From: Bacteroidota bacterium
GTDB lineage: Bacteria; Bacteroidota; Bacteroidia; 2-12-FULL-35-15
DNA length: 42,505 nt
Direction of reading: 5' to 3'
Assembly (NCBI GenBank): GCA_023251835.1
Contig: JAHEXZ010000026.1
Coordinates: 1-42,505 of the forward strand
The translations under genes and the position numbers were made by a program. Position 1 is the first letter of the stretch. Every line of letters starts with the position of its first letter. The notes beneath the pieces were generated by a model. It saw only the letters and a program-made list of their open reading frames with translations. It did no database searches and was not told the origin of the DNA. Below are positions 1-10,116 of this stretch, piece after piece.

Positions 1-2891
1 ACTACTGCTTCTTATACCGTTACCGGTACTACCAGTGGTTGTTCTTCTACTGCTGTTGCAACAGTTACTGTTACTCCTTTACCAACTGTTGCTGTTAACT
101 CTCCTACCATCTGTGAAGGACAAACGGCTAACTTAACTGCAACCGGAGCTACATCTTATACCTGGAGTGTTGGAGCTACTTCTACAGGAACCAACACCGC
201 TGATGCTACACCTGCTTCTACTACTTCTTATACCGTTACCGGTACTACCAATGGTTGCAGCAATACGGCTGTTGCAACAGTTACTGTTACTCCTTTACCA
301 ACTGTTGCTGTTAACTCTCCTACCATCTGTGAAGGACAAACGGCTAACTTAACTGCAACTGGGGCTACATCTTATACATGGAGCTCAGGAGCTACTTCTA
401 CAGGGGTTAACACCGCTGATGCTACACCTGCTTCTACTGCTTCTTATACCGTTACCGGTACTACCAATGGTTGTTCTTCTACTGCTGTTGCTACTGTAAC
501 CGTAACTCCTTTACCAACTGTTGCTGTTAACTCTCCTACCATCTGTGAAGGACAAACGGCTAACTTAACTGCAACCGGAGCTACATCTTGTACCTGGAGT
601 GTTGGAGCTACTTCTACCGGAACCAACACCGCTGGTGCTACACCTGCTTCTACTACTTCTTATACCGTTACCGGTACTACCAATGGTTGCAGCAATACGG
701 CTGTTGCTACTGTAACCGTAACTCCTTTACCAACTGTTGCTGTCAACTCTCCTACCATCTGTGAAGGGCAAACTGCCAACTTAACTGCAACCGGAGCTAC
801 ATCTTATACCTGGAGTGCTGGGGCTACTTCTACCGGAACCAACACTGCTGATGCTACACCTTCTACTACTGCTTCTTATACCGTTACCGGTACTACCAGT
901 GGTTGTTCTTCTACTGCTGTTGCAACAGTTACTGTTACTCCTTTACCAACTGTTGCTGTTAACTCCCCTACTATCTGTGCAGGACAAACTGCTAACTTAA
1001 CTGCAACCGGAGCTACATATTATATCTGGAGTGTTGGAGCTACTTCCACCGGAACCAACACCGCTGACGCTACACCTGCTTCTACTGCTTCTTATACCGT
1101 TACCGGTACTACCAATGGTTGTTCTTCTACTGCTGTTGCAACGGTTACTGTTACTCCTTTACCAACTGTTGCTGTTAACTCTCCTACTATATGTGCAGGA
1201 CAAACTGCTAACTTAACTGCAACCGGAGCTACATCTTATACCTGGGGTGTTGGAGCTACTTCTACAGGAAGTAGTACTGCTGTTGCCTCACCTTTAACGA
1301 CCACTAATTATAGTGTTACAGGTACTTCCAACGGTTGTTCTGACACTGTAATGTCTATTGTTACAGTAAATTCAGCACCAATTATAACTGTGAATTCTGA
1401 AACCATCTGTGCAGGACAAACCGCAAACTTAACTGCAAATGGCGCTACATCTTACACCTGGAGTGCTGGAGCAATATCTACAGGAATTAATACAGCGAAT
1501 GCCTCACCTGACACTACAACAAGCTATACCGTCACAGGAACAATAGAAGGAGGTTGTCCTGGAATGGCAGTATCTATTGTCACAGTTAACCCGGTTCCTG
1601 TTGTTATTGCTAATTCTCTTACAATTTGTAGCGGAAGTGTTGCAAATTTAAGTGCAAGTGGTGCAACAAGCTATACATGGAGTACCGGGGCAACGTCAAC
1701 AGGAACTAATACTGCAACTGCTTCACCTTACTCTACGGCATCTTATACTGTTACGGGAACGTCATCAGGCTGTAGTAATACGACAGTAGCAACAGTAACA
1801 GTTACACCTTTACCATCTGTTACAGTGAACTCTCCTATTATCTGCACCGGACAAACAGCTAATTTAATTGCAACTGGTGCTACAACCTATTCCTGGAGTA
1901 CCGGAGCTACATCTACAGGAACCAATACTGCAAATGCTACTCCTGTTTCCACTACTTCGTACACTGTAACCGGAATTACAAATGGTTGTTTTGGAACATC
2001 TGTAGCAACGATCACTGTAGTCCCTTCACCAATTATTACAGTAAACTCTCCGACTATCTGTGCAGGAGAAACAGCTAACTTGACTGCAAATGGCGGTACA
2101 ACATACACATGGAGCACAGGAGTCGTATCTACAGGAATTAACACGGCTGATGCTGCTCCTTCTATTACAAGTATATATACAGCTACCGGAACCACAAATG
2201 GTTGTTCTTCTACTGCTGTTGCAACGGTTACTGTTACTCCTTTACCGATTGTTACAGTAAACTCTCCTACTATATGTGCAGGAGAAACCGCTAACTTAAC
2301 TGCAAATGGTGCTACATCATATATCTGGTCGGTTGGAGTAACCCCTAATAGTATAAATACTGCCATAGCGTTACCACCAACTACTACAAGTTATGCTGTT
2401 ACAGGGATTACATCAGGATGCTCTAATATTATTATTTTAACTGTTTCAGTGAACCCGGCTCCGCTTGTTACTGTTAATTCTACTTCTATTTGTCCGGGAG
2501 AAACCGCTAATTTAGTTGCAAACGGAGCAGCAACTTATACCTGGAGCGCAGGCGCTATATCAACCGGCACCAATACTTCAGATGCGGCTCCTGACTCTAC
2601 GACTACCTATATAGTTACCGGAACTGCAAACGGATGTTCTGATACGGCTCTATCTACTGTTACTGTAAATCCTTTACCAATTGTTACAGTAAACTCTCCT
2701 GCTATTTGTTTGGGGGCAACCTCTAGCATAATTGCAAGTGGGGCTGCAACATACACCTGGAGTACCGGTATTGCTTCTACAGGAACTAATACGGCTGATG
2801 CTTCACCTGTAACAACCACCATTTATACTGTAACAGGTACATCCCTGGGTTGTTCAGATACTACAATTTTTACTGTTATTGTTAATCCGAT
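1..2891 (+). repeat. 216-bp in-frame tandem repeat array
   Basis: Units begin at 85, 301, 517, 733, 949, 1165, 1381, about 1600, about 1819, 2032, 2248, 2464 and 2680, with a partial unit before 85. The period is 216 bp (72 codons), with one unit 3 bp longer. Units up to about 1265 are nearly identical at DNA level, including synonymous sites. Later units keep the protein pattern but diverge in codons. The array continues past the left window edge. Confidence 0.95.
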
Positions 2892-3429
2892 ACCCGATGC
2901 CGATTTTACAGCACCACAATCAACCAGCATTTTCACTCCAATAATAAATTATACAGATCAATCAACTATTAGCTCCGGGATGATTACATCATGGAGTTGG
3001 AGTTTTGGTGATGATACTGATAGCATAAGTACATTACAGAATCCATCGCATCAGTTTTCTGAAGTAGGAACTTATTGTACACACCTTGTTGTAACAAGTG
3101 ATGCCGGCTGCACAGATTCCGCAGATTTATGTATTGTTATTGAGCCTGAATTTACATTCTTTATTCCAAATGCTTTTTCACCTAATGGAGATGGTATTAA
3201 TGACGAATTTTATGCGAAAGGAGAAGGCATTAAAAAATTCCAAATGTCAATTTATGATCGTTGGGGGATGGAAGTTTTTTTTGCTGATGATATTAATGAT
3301 CGTTGGGATGGCAAAGCAAATTATGGTGAAAAAGTAGCACAAATAGATGTATACATTTGGAAGGTTCTGCTTACAGATGCTTTTGACATTAAACATCGTT
3401 ATACCGGAACAGTATCGACTATAAGGTAA
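1..3429 (+). CDS. Giant T9SS type B adhesin with tandem Ig-like repeats, 5'-truncated by the window
   Basis: The frame is open from base 1 to the TAA at 3427-3429 (1142 codons), so the true start lies upstream. An internal ATG at 1351 is not the start, because the same repeats run through it in frame. Most of the protein is a tandem array of about 72-residue Ig-like/PKD-like modules, each with a conserved TVNSPTIC, an AGQTANLTATGATSYTW-like core and a second Cys near NGCS, which suggests one disulfide per module. After the array come one PKD domain (WSWSFGDD, near 2890-3150) and a gliding-motility-associated C-terminal domain (CHU_C type: IPNAFSPNGDGINDEF, YDRWG, WDGK) ending in VSTIR. That tail is the T9SS type B sorting signal, so the product is expected at the cell surface or secreted. 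No enzymatic domain is visible. An adhesin or gliding-surface role is inferred. Confidence 0.9.
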   Translation, partial: TTASYTVTGTTSGCSSTAVATVTVTPLPTVAVNSPTICEGQTANLTATGATSYTWSVGATSTGTNTADATPASTTSYTVTGTTNGCSNTAVATVTVTPLPTVAVNSPTICEGQTANLTATGATSYTWSSGATSTGVNTADATPASTASYTVTGTTNGCSSTAVATVTVTPLPTVAVNSPTICEGQTANLTATGATSCTWSVGATSTGTNTAGATPASTTSYTVTGTTNGCSNTAVATVTVTPLPTVAVNSPTICEGQTANLTATGATSYTWSAGATSTGTNTADATPSTTASYTVTGTTSGCSSTAVATVTVTPLPTVAVNSPTICAGQTANLTATGATYYIWSVGATSTGTNTADATPASTASYTVTGTTNGCSSTAVATVTVTPLPTVAVNSPTICAGQTANLTATGATSYTWGVGATSTGSSTAVASPLTTTNYSVTGTSNGCSDTVMSIVTVNSAPIITVNSETICAGQTANLTANGATSYTWSAGAISTGINTANASPDTTTSYTVTGTIEGGCPGMAVSIVTVNPVPVVIANSLTICSGSVANLSASGATSYTWSTGATSTGTNTATASPYSTASYTVTGTSSGCSNTTVATVTVTPLPSVTVNSPIICTGQTANLIATGATTYSWSTGATSTGTNTANATPVSTTSYTVTGITNGCFGTSVATITVVPSPIITVNSPTICAGETANLTANGGTTYTWSTGVVSTGINTADAAPSITSIYTATGTTNGCSSTAVATVTVTPLPIVTVNSPTICAGETANLTANGATSYIWSVGVTPNSINTAIALPPTTTSYAVTGITSGCSNIIILTVSVNPAPLVTVNSTSICPGETANLVANGAATYTWSAGAISTGTNTSDAAPDSTTTYIVTGTANGCSDTALSTVTVNPLPIVTVNSPAICLGATSSIIASGAATYTWSTGIASTGTNTADASPVTTTIYTVTGTSLGCSDTTIFTVIVNPIPDADFTAPQSTSIFTPIINYTDQSTISSGMITSWSWSFGDDTDSISTLQNPSHQFSEVGTYCTHLVVTSDAGCTDSADLCIVIEPEFTFFIPNAFSPNGDGINDEFYAKGEGIKKFQMSIYDRWGMEVFFADDINDRWDGKANYGEKVAQIDVYIWKVLLTDAFDIKHRYTGTVSTIR

Positions 3430-3462
3430 AAATTTTAAAACAATAAATATATCAGCTGGATG

Positions 3463-3487
3463 AGTTTGCACAAAGCAAACTTATTTC
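3463..3487 (+). terminator. Possible weak terminator after the T9SS adhesin
   Basis: AGTTTGC, a 5-nt loop and GCAAACT form a 7-bp stem 34 bp after the stop, followed by TTATTT. The U-tract is short, so this is tentative. Confidence 0.35.
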
Positions 3488-3689
3488 ACTCGGCATAAAT
3501 GAATCCACCCACATTGCACAGGCTTTATGAAGCCGGCAGATAAGCAGTTTTGTTTTTGCAAATTAACATTGTTATTTGTTTTTGCAAGACAAAATATTCT
3601 CTCTTTTCTATTTTACCTTATTAAATAATACCTAATTTAGCGTTTTATAATTCCTAATTATCATGATACAATCGAAATCTACTATAGAA

Positions 3690-4763
3690 ATGACAAAAGT
3701 TCATAATTTTAGTGCAGGACCAGGAATATTACCCGCGGAAGTGCTGCAACAGGCAGCTGAAGCCTGTATCAATTTTGATAATTTAAATCTTTCTTTGTTG
3801 GAAATTTCTCATCGAAGTAAAAATTTTGAGGCAGTAATAGCTGAAGCAAGAGCTCTTGTAAAAGAATTACTGGGTGTAAAAGATGGTTACGAGGTGCTAT
3901 TCCTTGGTGGCGGTGCCAGCCTTCAATTTGCGATGGTACCATATAATTTATTACGTACTGAAGGCACTGCCGGTTATGTAAATACAGGTGTATGGGCATC
4001 TAAAGCTATTAAAGAGGCAAAAATAATAGGCAATACTCAGGTAATCGCCTCTTCAGAAGATAAAAAGTTTACCTATATCCCTAAAAATTATGAAATACCT
4101 GCTAATCTTGACTATTTGCATATCACTTCAAACAATACCATTTATGGTACACAAATGAAAAGTTTTCCAAAAACTTCAGTACCATTAGTGTGTGATATGA
4201 GCAGCGATATTTTCAGTCGTAAAGTAAATGGCAATGATTTTGCCTTAATATATGCAGGAGCACAGAAAAACATGGGCCCTGCCGGGACCACAATGGTAGC
4301 TGTACGTGAAGATTGTTTAGGAAAAACAGGCCGAAAAATGCTTTCCATGCTGGATTATCAGGTACAAATAAAAGGCGGGAGCATGTATAATACTCCCCCT
4401 GTTTTTCCAATTTATGTGTCCTTGTTAACATTAAAATGGTTAAAGAAAAATGGCGGTATTGAATGGATTGAAAAAGTGAACCAGCAGAAAGCAGCCACTT
4501 TATACAATGAAATCGACCGCAATTCAATGTTTATAGGCACTACGGCTAAAGAAGATCGTTCTAACATGAATGTAACTTTTGTAATGCACAAACCTGAACT
4601 GGAACCGGAATTTGATAAACTGGCAAAAGAGGTCAATTTAAGTGGTATTCGAGGCCACCGTGATGTTGGTGGTTATCGTGCTTCCTTATACAATGCATTA
4701 CCATTAGAAAGTGTAAATGCACTTGTAGAAGTAATGCAGGCATTTGAGAAAAAATTTGCCTAA
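3690..4763 (+). CDS. serC: Phosphoserine aminotransferase
   Basis: SerC converts 3-phosphohydroxypyruvate and glutamate to O-phosphoserine and 2-oxoglutarate in serine synthesis, and also acts in the PLP pathway; it is cytosolic. It is a class V aminotransferase, recognised by HNFSAGPGILP at the N-terminus, the LFLGGGAS phosphate-binding region, AGAQKNMGPAG with the PLP lysine, and the C-terminal GIRGHRDVGGYRASLYNA. The ATG at 3690 gives 357 residues beginning MTKVHNFSAGP, the usual family start. An in-frame ATG at 3663 adds nine residues; neither start has a Shine-Dalgarno motif. A near-consensus -7 element (TAATTTAG, 3633-3640) leaves a more reasonable leader for the 3690 start. No serA lies beside it, and a strong hairpin follows, so it is probably monocistronic. 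Confidence 0.93.
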   Translation: MTKVHNFSAGPGILPAEVLQQAAEACINFDNLNLSLLEISHRSKNFEAVIAEARALVKELLGVKDGYEVLFLGGGASLQFAMVPYNLLRTEGTAGYVNTGVWASKAIKEAKIIGNTQVIASSEDKKFTYIPKNYEIPANLDYLHITSNNTIYGTQMKSFPKTSVPLVCDMSSDIFSRKVNGNDFALIYAGAQKNMGPAGTTMVAVREDCLGKTGRKMLSMLDYQVQIKGGSMYNTPPVFPIYVSLLTLKWLKKNGGIEWIEKVNQQKAATLYNEIDRNSMFIGTTAKEDRSNMNVTFVMHKPELEPEFDKLAKEVNLSGIRGHRDVGGYRASLYNALPLESVNALVEVMQAFEKKFA

Positions 4764-4816
4764 GAAAACTGCACTAAATTAAGAGAATTATCAACTATTA
4801 AACAAACTATGAAATA

Positions 4817-4862
4817 TAATCAAAGCAAAAGGCTCTCTTTCGAGAGCCTTTTGCTTTGATTA
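4817..4862. terminator. Long perfect hairpin after serC
   Basis: A perfect 21-bp stem (4817-4837 with 4842-4862; core AAAGGCTCTC / GAGAGCCTTT) has a 4-nt loop. Each arm has A- or T-rich outer parts, so it can act in both directions. It lies 54 bp after serC. The stem is unusually long for a simple terminator. Confidence 0.75.
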
Positions 4863-5089
4863 ACATTATTCACGCTACATTAATAATGCCAATCAATCTG
4901 GTGGTTAACCCCTTATAAAAATTAAATATATCCTCAATATATTTTAATTTAACAGATGCAATTTGTAAACCATTGGTTGCATTAGCCTTTATTTTTTCAA
5001 AAAATTATTTTTCTTAAACCCTGATTTTATATTTAAAAAATGCAAAATGCGCTGAAATTCCTGTAGAATAAGGGTTAATCCCGATTTAG

Positions 5090-5139
5090 TGTTTGTAAGA
5101 TTTTCTACTGACCAAACGCATTGGGAAATCTTACAAACA
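5090..5139. repeat. Inverted repeat, 14-bp arms
   Basis: TGTTTGTAAGATTT (5090-5103) is the exact reverse complement of 5126-5139, separated by 22 nt. It could fold as a hairpin in RNA from either strand or be a relic of a small mobile element. Confidence 0.7.
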
Positions 5140-5279
5140 TTTAATCGCTGCAAGCTGTCCCGGCAAAGTCGCCAGGATTCTGTTGAAAAATTTGGATTAA
5201 CCGAAATTATGCATTAGAAGTGCAACGCAGTAATTCATAGCGTGTTGGCCATAAGCACCAAATATATCATCTTTTTTTA

Positions 5280-5368
5280 AGCTCCGGAGGAGCAAAATAT
5301 TATGCTCCTCCGGAGCTATAGGAGATATCAGGGGACTCTATTCTACCAATATCTCGCCCCTCCGGGGC
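5280..5368. repeat. Palindromic intergenic repeat (AGCTCCGGAGGAGC type)
   Basis: AGCTCCGGAGGAGCA (5280-5294) pairs perfectly with 5303-5317 over an 8-nt loop. About 40 bp further on, GCCCCTCCGGGGC (5356-5368) forms a second GC-rich palindrome. Both are much richer in GC than their surroundings. The layout resembles REP-like dispersed palindromes of Bacteroidota; the family assignment is from memory, not from a search. Confidence 0.7.
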
Positions 5369-5572
5369 TTTTATACCACAATAAATAGGACTAACCAACT
5401 GCAAAAAATACTGACTCTAACTGCTTTGTCCTCCCTCAACTTCTTTGAGGACAGAAACAAACCCATTGGGAACCCGGCAAATTAACCATTAAATTAATTT
5501 GCGTAACAGGAGTTATAAGGTAAGTCTGTTTGACCATATTTGTGTAGTCTCAATACGTAATAAAAAAATTTA

Positions 5573-5580
5573 TATATTTG
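5573..5580 (+). promoter_or_regulatory. -7 promoter element TATATTTG
   Basis: An exact match to the Bacteroidota -7 consensus TAnnTTTG lies 55 bp before the ATG at 5635. No well-spaced TTTG -33 element is visible, so only the -7 half is supported. Confidence 0.5.
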
Positions 5581-5634
5581 CGTAATTAACATAAAGTTAA
5601 TTATTTATTCTGTTTATTCTTAAAATTCAACCGC

Positions 5635-8600
5635 ATGAAAAAAGCTATACCTATTTTCATTTTTACGCTCTTATTTGCATTACATTTCAAGAATGCCTTT
5701 GCTCAACCCAGCAATGATTATTGTTCAAATGCTATAACTCTCTATTCATCCACCACGTGTAGTTATGTTGCGGGATCAAGTTATGATGCAACAGAATCTA
5801 TTCCTGGTGAGATTGGTCTTGGTAATGCTGATGATGATGTATGGTATAAATTTACAGCCCAGGCTACAATTCATACATTTAATGTTCAGGGGTATGGCAA
5901 TTTCGATCCGGTAATTGACGTGAGATCCGGAAGTTGCACCGGCATTAATATTCTGGCTCAGGACTTAAGTGGCGTAGGTGCTTTGGAAACGATGACCGTA
6001 AATGGTTTAACAATTGGTAATGTTTATTTAGTCAGAGTATACCATTATGGAGTAGGCGATGGTGGTGGTGATTTTGATATTTGTATTACACATACTGCAC
6101 CAGCAGGCCCGGCAAATGATATTTGCAGCAATGCAACAATAATAAGTTCTTCAACAAGCTGCTCTTATATAGCAGGTACAACCTATGGAGCTACCCAATC
6201 AATTACAGGTTCTTGTTCCGGAACAGGGGATGATGATGTGTGGTATAGATTTGTAGCACAAGCCACCAGTCATACAGTTCAGGTACAAGGATATGGAGGA
6301 TTTGATCCGGTAATAGATATAAGAAATGCCCCTGCCTGTTCAGCAAGTAACATCATGTGTGTAGATAATACATTAACCAATGGACTGGAGACAGCCAATC
6401 TTACTAATTTAATTGTTGGAGCCACTTATGTGATAAGAGTTTACCATTATGGAACAGGGAGTAGCGGTGGAGATTTTGATATATGTGTTACTCATGCTGC
6501 TCCTCCACCAGGCCCGGCTAATGATGTTTGTGGAAATGCTATTTCTTTAACTTCGTCCCTAACATGTAATTATACTGCTGGTTCTACGATAGGAGCAACT
6601 CAATCTGTTACAGGAAGCTGTACCGGAACAGGAGATGATGATGTTTGGTATAGCTTTATAGCTCAAGCCAGCAATCATACGGTAAAAGTACAAGGCTATG
6701 GCGGATTTGATCCGGTTATTGATATACGTTCAAGCACATCGTGTACCGGCACCAATATATCCTGTACAGACGCTTCAGGTACTAATGGTTTAGAAACTGC
6801 TAACTTAACAGGTTTAACTGTTGGTACTACTTACCTTATAAGGGTTTACCATTATACAGCAGGTTCTGGAAGCGGTGATTTTGACATTTGCGTTACGCAT
6901 ACGGCTCCACCAGCTCCACCAAATGATTTCTGTTCATCTGCTACCTCTTTAACCTCTTCACTTTCATGCAATTACATTTGGGGCTCTACAACGGGCGCAA
7001 CTCAATCTATTATTGGAATATGTACAGGAACAGGAGACGATGATGTGTGGTATTCTTTTACAGCAGTGGCAACAGAACACACAATAAAGGTTCAAGGAGC
7101 AACAGGTTTTGATCCTGTTATTGACATCCGTTCAGGAGCATGTTCAGGAACAAATATTTCATGTACTGATGCTACAGGAATTTCCGGTCTTGAAACTGCA
7201 ACATTGACCGGATTGACTGTTGGTTCAACATATATGGTTAGGGTTTATCACTTTGGATCAGGTTCTGGCAGCGGTGATTTTCAGATTTGTGTTACCCATA
7301 CTGTTCCGCCTGCTCCGGCAAATGACTTTTGTTCTTCTGCAATATCATTAACATCAGCAACAAGCTGTAATTATATAAGTGGCAGTACTACCGGGGCTAC
7401 ACAGTCTATTCCCGGCACATGTACCGGCACAGGGGATGATGATGTTTGGTATTCGTTTGTTGCATCATCAACAAATCATACTGTTAAAGTTCAGGGTGCA
7501 ACAGGTTTTGACCCTGTTGTTGATATAAGAACTACCCCTTCATGCTCTGGTACTAACATTATGTGTACAGATAACAGCGGAGGAGCGGGGTTAGAAACAG
7601 CAAATCTGACAGGGCTTACCATTGGCTCAACATATATGATTCGAGTATACCATTACGGAACAGGTGCAGGTACTGGTAATTTCCAGATTTGTCTTACACA
7701 TACGGTTCAAACCTGTACCTACTCCATATCTCCAACCAATCTTTCTTATTCATCATCTGGTGGTTCAGGAACTGTAAACGTTACTTCGGGTAGCGGTTGT
7801 AGCTGGACGGCTGCAACCACTGACAATTGGATTACTATTACATCAGGCAGCAGTGGCACTGGTAATGGCACTGTAACATACACTGTTGCCAGCAACACAA
7901 GCACTTCTCAACGAACAGGTACTATAATTATAGGAGGTCAAACACATACAGTAGCTCAAAGTGGTAATACAACATGTACTTTTACAGTATCTCCGCTTAG
8001 CCAAACATTTACATCATCTGCTGCCACAGGAACAATCAGCATCACTACCAATAATACCTGTAATTGGGTAGCAACATCTAACGATAGCTGGATTACGATA
8101 ACTTCTGGAAGTTCAGGTACAGGTAACGGAACAATAACATACAGTATAACCAGCAACAGCTCAACATCAATCAGGGTAGGAACAATAACCATTGCAGGGC
8201 AGATTTACAGTGTAACCCAAAATGGTACAATACCATGTTCATACACTATTTCTCCAACAAATCTTTCATTTGCAGCTTCGGGAGGAAGTGGAACAGTAAG
8301 TGTTACTGCAGCTGCAGGTTGCAACTGGACAGCAAGTACAACGGATAACTGGATTAATATTACATCAGGTAGTTCAGGTTCCGGTAATGGAACTGTAACG
8401 TATACTGTTGCCAATAATTCAGGAACTTCACAACGAACAGGAACAATTACAATAGGAGGGCAAATCCATACCGTAGCACAAAGCGGAAATACCAGTTGTA
8501 CTTTTACTATTACTCCACTTAACCAAACTTTTACCTCCTCTGCCGGCACGGGAAGCGTAACAGTTAGCACAACCAACAATTGTAACTGGGCAGCTACATC

Positions 8601-10029
8601 TAATGATAGTTGGATTACGGTTACATCAGGCAGCAGTGGTTCAGGCAATGGAACGGTTAGCTATTCCGTTTCTGCCAATACAGGCTCATCTCAACGTGTT
8701 GGAACTATAACTATTGCAGGTCAGGTACATTCTGTGACACAAAGCGGAGTTGCACCATGTTCATATACAATTTCTCCTGCCTCCTTATCATTCAATGCTT
8801 CAGGTGGCCTTGGAAGTGTAAATATCAATGCCGCAGGCGGATGCAACTGGACAGCAACTTCAAATGATAGTTGGATTACTATTACATCCGGAGGAACAGG
8901 TTCCGGTAATGGAGCCGTAAACTACACGGTAGCAAATAATACCAGCTCTACCCAACGAACGGGTACAATTACAGTTGCAGGCCAAACTCATACTGTTACA
9001 CAAAGCGGATTGCAATGTACTTACACCATCTCACCTACCGCTCTTTCATACACAGCAGCAGCAGGAACAGGAACTATAAATGTAACATCTTCCAATGGCT
9101 GCAACTGGACAGCAACAACTACTACCAGTTGGATAACAATTACATCGGGTACTGGATCAGGAAGTGGTGCTGTCAGCTACTCTGTAAGTGCCAATACAAG
9201 CACAAGTCAAAGATTGGGTTCTATTTCTGTAGGCGGTCAAACCCATACGGTGGTGCAAAACGGAACATCATCCTGTTCATATACCTTAACGCCATCGAGC
9301 CAGACGTTTACAGCTATTGCCAGCACAGGAAGCTTTAATGTAACCAGCGGAAGTGGCTGTAACTGGACAGCCATATCAAATGACAGCTGGATATTTATAT
9401 CTTCAGGTAATACAGGTTCCGGTAATGGCACAGTGAACTTCAGTGTAAGCGCAAGTACAAGCACGGCACAAAGAGTAGGAACAATAACAGTAGGAGGTCA
9501 GATATATACCGTCACTCAATCAGGCATTACCTGCCCTCCTACGCCTGTTATGCAAAGTGCAGGATGCTCTCTTGCTACCAGCCTGATACTAAATGTAAAC
9601 TATCAATGGTATATATCAGGAACCCCTATCATTGGTGCAGTATCTCAATTCTATACAGCTAGCCAATCGGGTTTTTACTCTGTTTTTGTCACCGATAATA
9701 CAAATGGCTGTGTTGCCAGCTCACAACCTGCCTATGTTACATGTTCAGGTGTTGGAATTGAAGAATTTGATTTAGCTGATGCAATAGTTATTTATCCAAA
9801 CCCTTCATCCGGCAGTTTTAATATTCAGTCTTCCGGAATTTTTACGGATGAAAAAGTTAAAATAAGTATCATAAATGTTTATGGTCAGTCAATCTACTCA
9901 TCTTATGTAACACCACAAAATGGCGAGATCAAACATACCATAGATACTATTAATCCTGCGAAAGGAACATATACTGTTTTGTTTACTACTGGTAAAACCC
10001 AATTAGTAAAAAGGGTTATAGTAAATTAA
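5635..10029 (+). CDS. T9SS type A secreted protein with five PPC-like and seven BACON-type repeats
   Basis: 1464 residues. A signal peptide (about 1-23, ending in NAFAQ) leads into five modules of 134 residues (starts near 24, 158, 292, 427, 560), each with Px[18 protein letters not shown] and a RVYHYG-GDF-ICVTH end. This resembles the bacterial pre-peptidase C-terminal (PPC) fold. From about 693 to 1297 there are seven repeats of about 87 residues with CxYTISPxxLSF, [17 protein letters not shown] and [19 protein letters not shown], the BACON-domain pattern. A linker and a type A T9SS sorting tail follow ([22 protein letters not shown], about 1386-1464). No catalytic domain is visible; carbohydrate or mucin binding is inferred from BACON domains. 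The module period is 402 bp for the PPC-like part. The next gene is a related protein on the same strand. Confidence 0.92.
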   Translation: MKKAIPIFIFTLLFALHFKNAFAQPSNDYCSNAITLYSSTTCSYVAGSSYDATESIPGEIGLGNADDDVWYKFTAQATIHTFNVQGYGNFDPVIDVRSGSCTGINILAQDLSGVGALETMTVNGLTIGNVYLVRVYHYGVGDGGGDFDICITHTAPAGPANDICSNATIISSSTSCSYIAGTTYGATQSITGSCSGTGDDDVWYRFVAQATSHTVQVQGYGGFDPVIDIRNAPACSASNIMCVDNTLTNGLETANLTNLIVGATYVIRVYHYGTGSSGGDFDICVTHAAPPPGPANDVCGNAISLTSSLTCNYTAGSTIGATQSVTGSCTGTGDDDVWYSFIAQASNHTVKVQGYGGFDPVIDIRSSTSCTGTNISCTDASGTNGLETANLTGLTVGTTYLIRVYHYTAGSGSGDFDICVTHTAPPAPPNDFCSSATSLTSSLSCNYIWGSTTGATQSIIGICTGTGDDDVWYSFTAVATEHTIKVQGATGFDPVIDIRSGACSGTNISCTDATGISGLETATLTGLTVGSTYMVRVYHFGSGSGSGDFQICVTHTVPPAPANDFCSSAISLTSATSCNYISGSTTGATQSIPGTCTGTGDDDVWYSFVASSTNHTVKVQGATGFDPVVDIRTTPSCSGTNIMCTDNSGGAGLETANLTGLTIGSTYMIRVYHYGTGAGTGNFQICLTHTVQTCTYSISPTNLSYSSSGGSGTVNVTSGSGCSWTAATTDNWITITSGSSGTGNGTVTYTVASNTSTSQRTGTIIIGGQTHTVAQSGNTTCTFTVSPLSQTFTSSAATGTISITTNNTCNWVATSNDSWITITSGSSGTGNGTITYSITSNSSTSIRVGTITIAGQIYSVTQNGTIPCSYTISPTNLSFAASGGSGTVSVTAAAGCNWTASTTDNWINITSGSSGSGNGTVTYTVANNSGTSQRTGTITIGGQIHTVAQSGNTSCTFTITPLNQTFTSSAGTGSVTVSTTNNCNWAATSNDSWITVTSGSSGSGNGTVSYSVSANTGSSQRVGTITIAGQVHSVTQSGVAPCSYTISPASLSFNASGGLGSVNINAAGGCNWTATSNDSWITITSGGTGSGNGAVNYTVANNTSSTQRTGTITVAGQTHTVTQSGLQCTYTISPTALSYTAAAGTGTINVTSSNGCNWTATTTTSWITITSGTGSGSGAVSYSVSANTSTSQRLGSISVGGQTHTVVQNGTSSCSYTLTPSSQTFTAIASTGSFNVTSGSGCNWTAISNDSWIFISSGNTGSGNGTVNFSVSASTSTAQRVGTITVGGQIYTVTQSGITCPPTPVMQSAGCSLATSLILNVNYQWYISGTPIIGAVSQFYTASQSGFYSVFVTDNTNGCVASSQPAYVTCSGVGIEEFDLADAIVIYPNPSSGSFNIQSSGIFTDEKVKISIINVYGQSIYSSYVTPQNGEIKHTIDTINPAKGTYTVLFTTGKTQLVKRVIVN

Positions 10030-10042
10030 AGAACGTATAAAT

Positions 10043-10070
10043 GAGCAATAGGAAAAAATTCCTATTGCTC
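10043..10070. terminator. Hairpin between the two PPC-repeat genes
   Basis: GAGCAATAGGAA, AAAA and TTCCTATTGCTC form a perfect 12-bp stem 13 bp after the stop codon. No U-tract follows on the plus strand (ACAAAAAAA), so it may be an RNA-stability or attenuation hairpin within a two-gene operon rather than a full terminator. Confidence 0.55.
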
Positions 10071-10116
10071 ACAAAAAAATTATTTCAAATAAAAAACTAA
10101 AAAACTAAAAAATAAT

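Larger units (their letters stand above)
4863..5634. other. Gene-poor intergenic region with palindromic repeats
   Basis: About 770 bp without a credible coding frame on either strand. It is AT-rich up to about 5040, then holds an inverted repeat (5090-5139), a palindromic repeat pair (5280-5368), a solitary TTTGCGTAACA sequence (5508-5520) resembling the ends of the element at 26245-26513, and a promoter-like -7 element before the next gene. I saw no RNA gene. Confidence 0.6.

Noticed and set aside
444-2822. Antisense reading frames across the 216-bp repeats (444-629, 1887-2366, 2607-2822)
   Set aside because: They are repeat-driven shadows, Val/Pro-rich and without start context, opposite a clear coding frame.
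1-2891. CRISPR array
   Set aside because: Repeats are 216 bp, contiguous and coding, with no spacers.
1351-3429. Separate gene starting at the ATG at 1351
   Set aside because: The same frame is open and carries the same repeat from base 1, so the ATG is internal.
3663-3689. Nine-residue longer SerC start
   Set aside because: The family normally begins just before HNFSAGP, and the upstream ATG is too close to the putative promoter; not fully excluded.
7956-9464. Antisense reading frames across the BACON repeats
   Set aside because: Shadow frames produced by the repeat codon pattern; no independent gene features.
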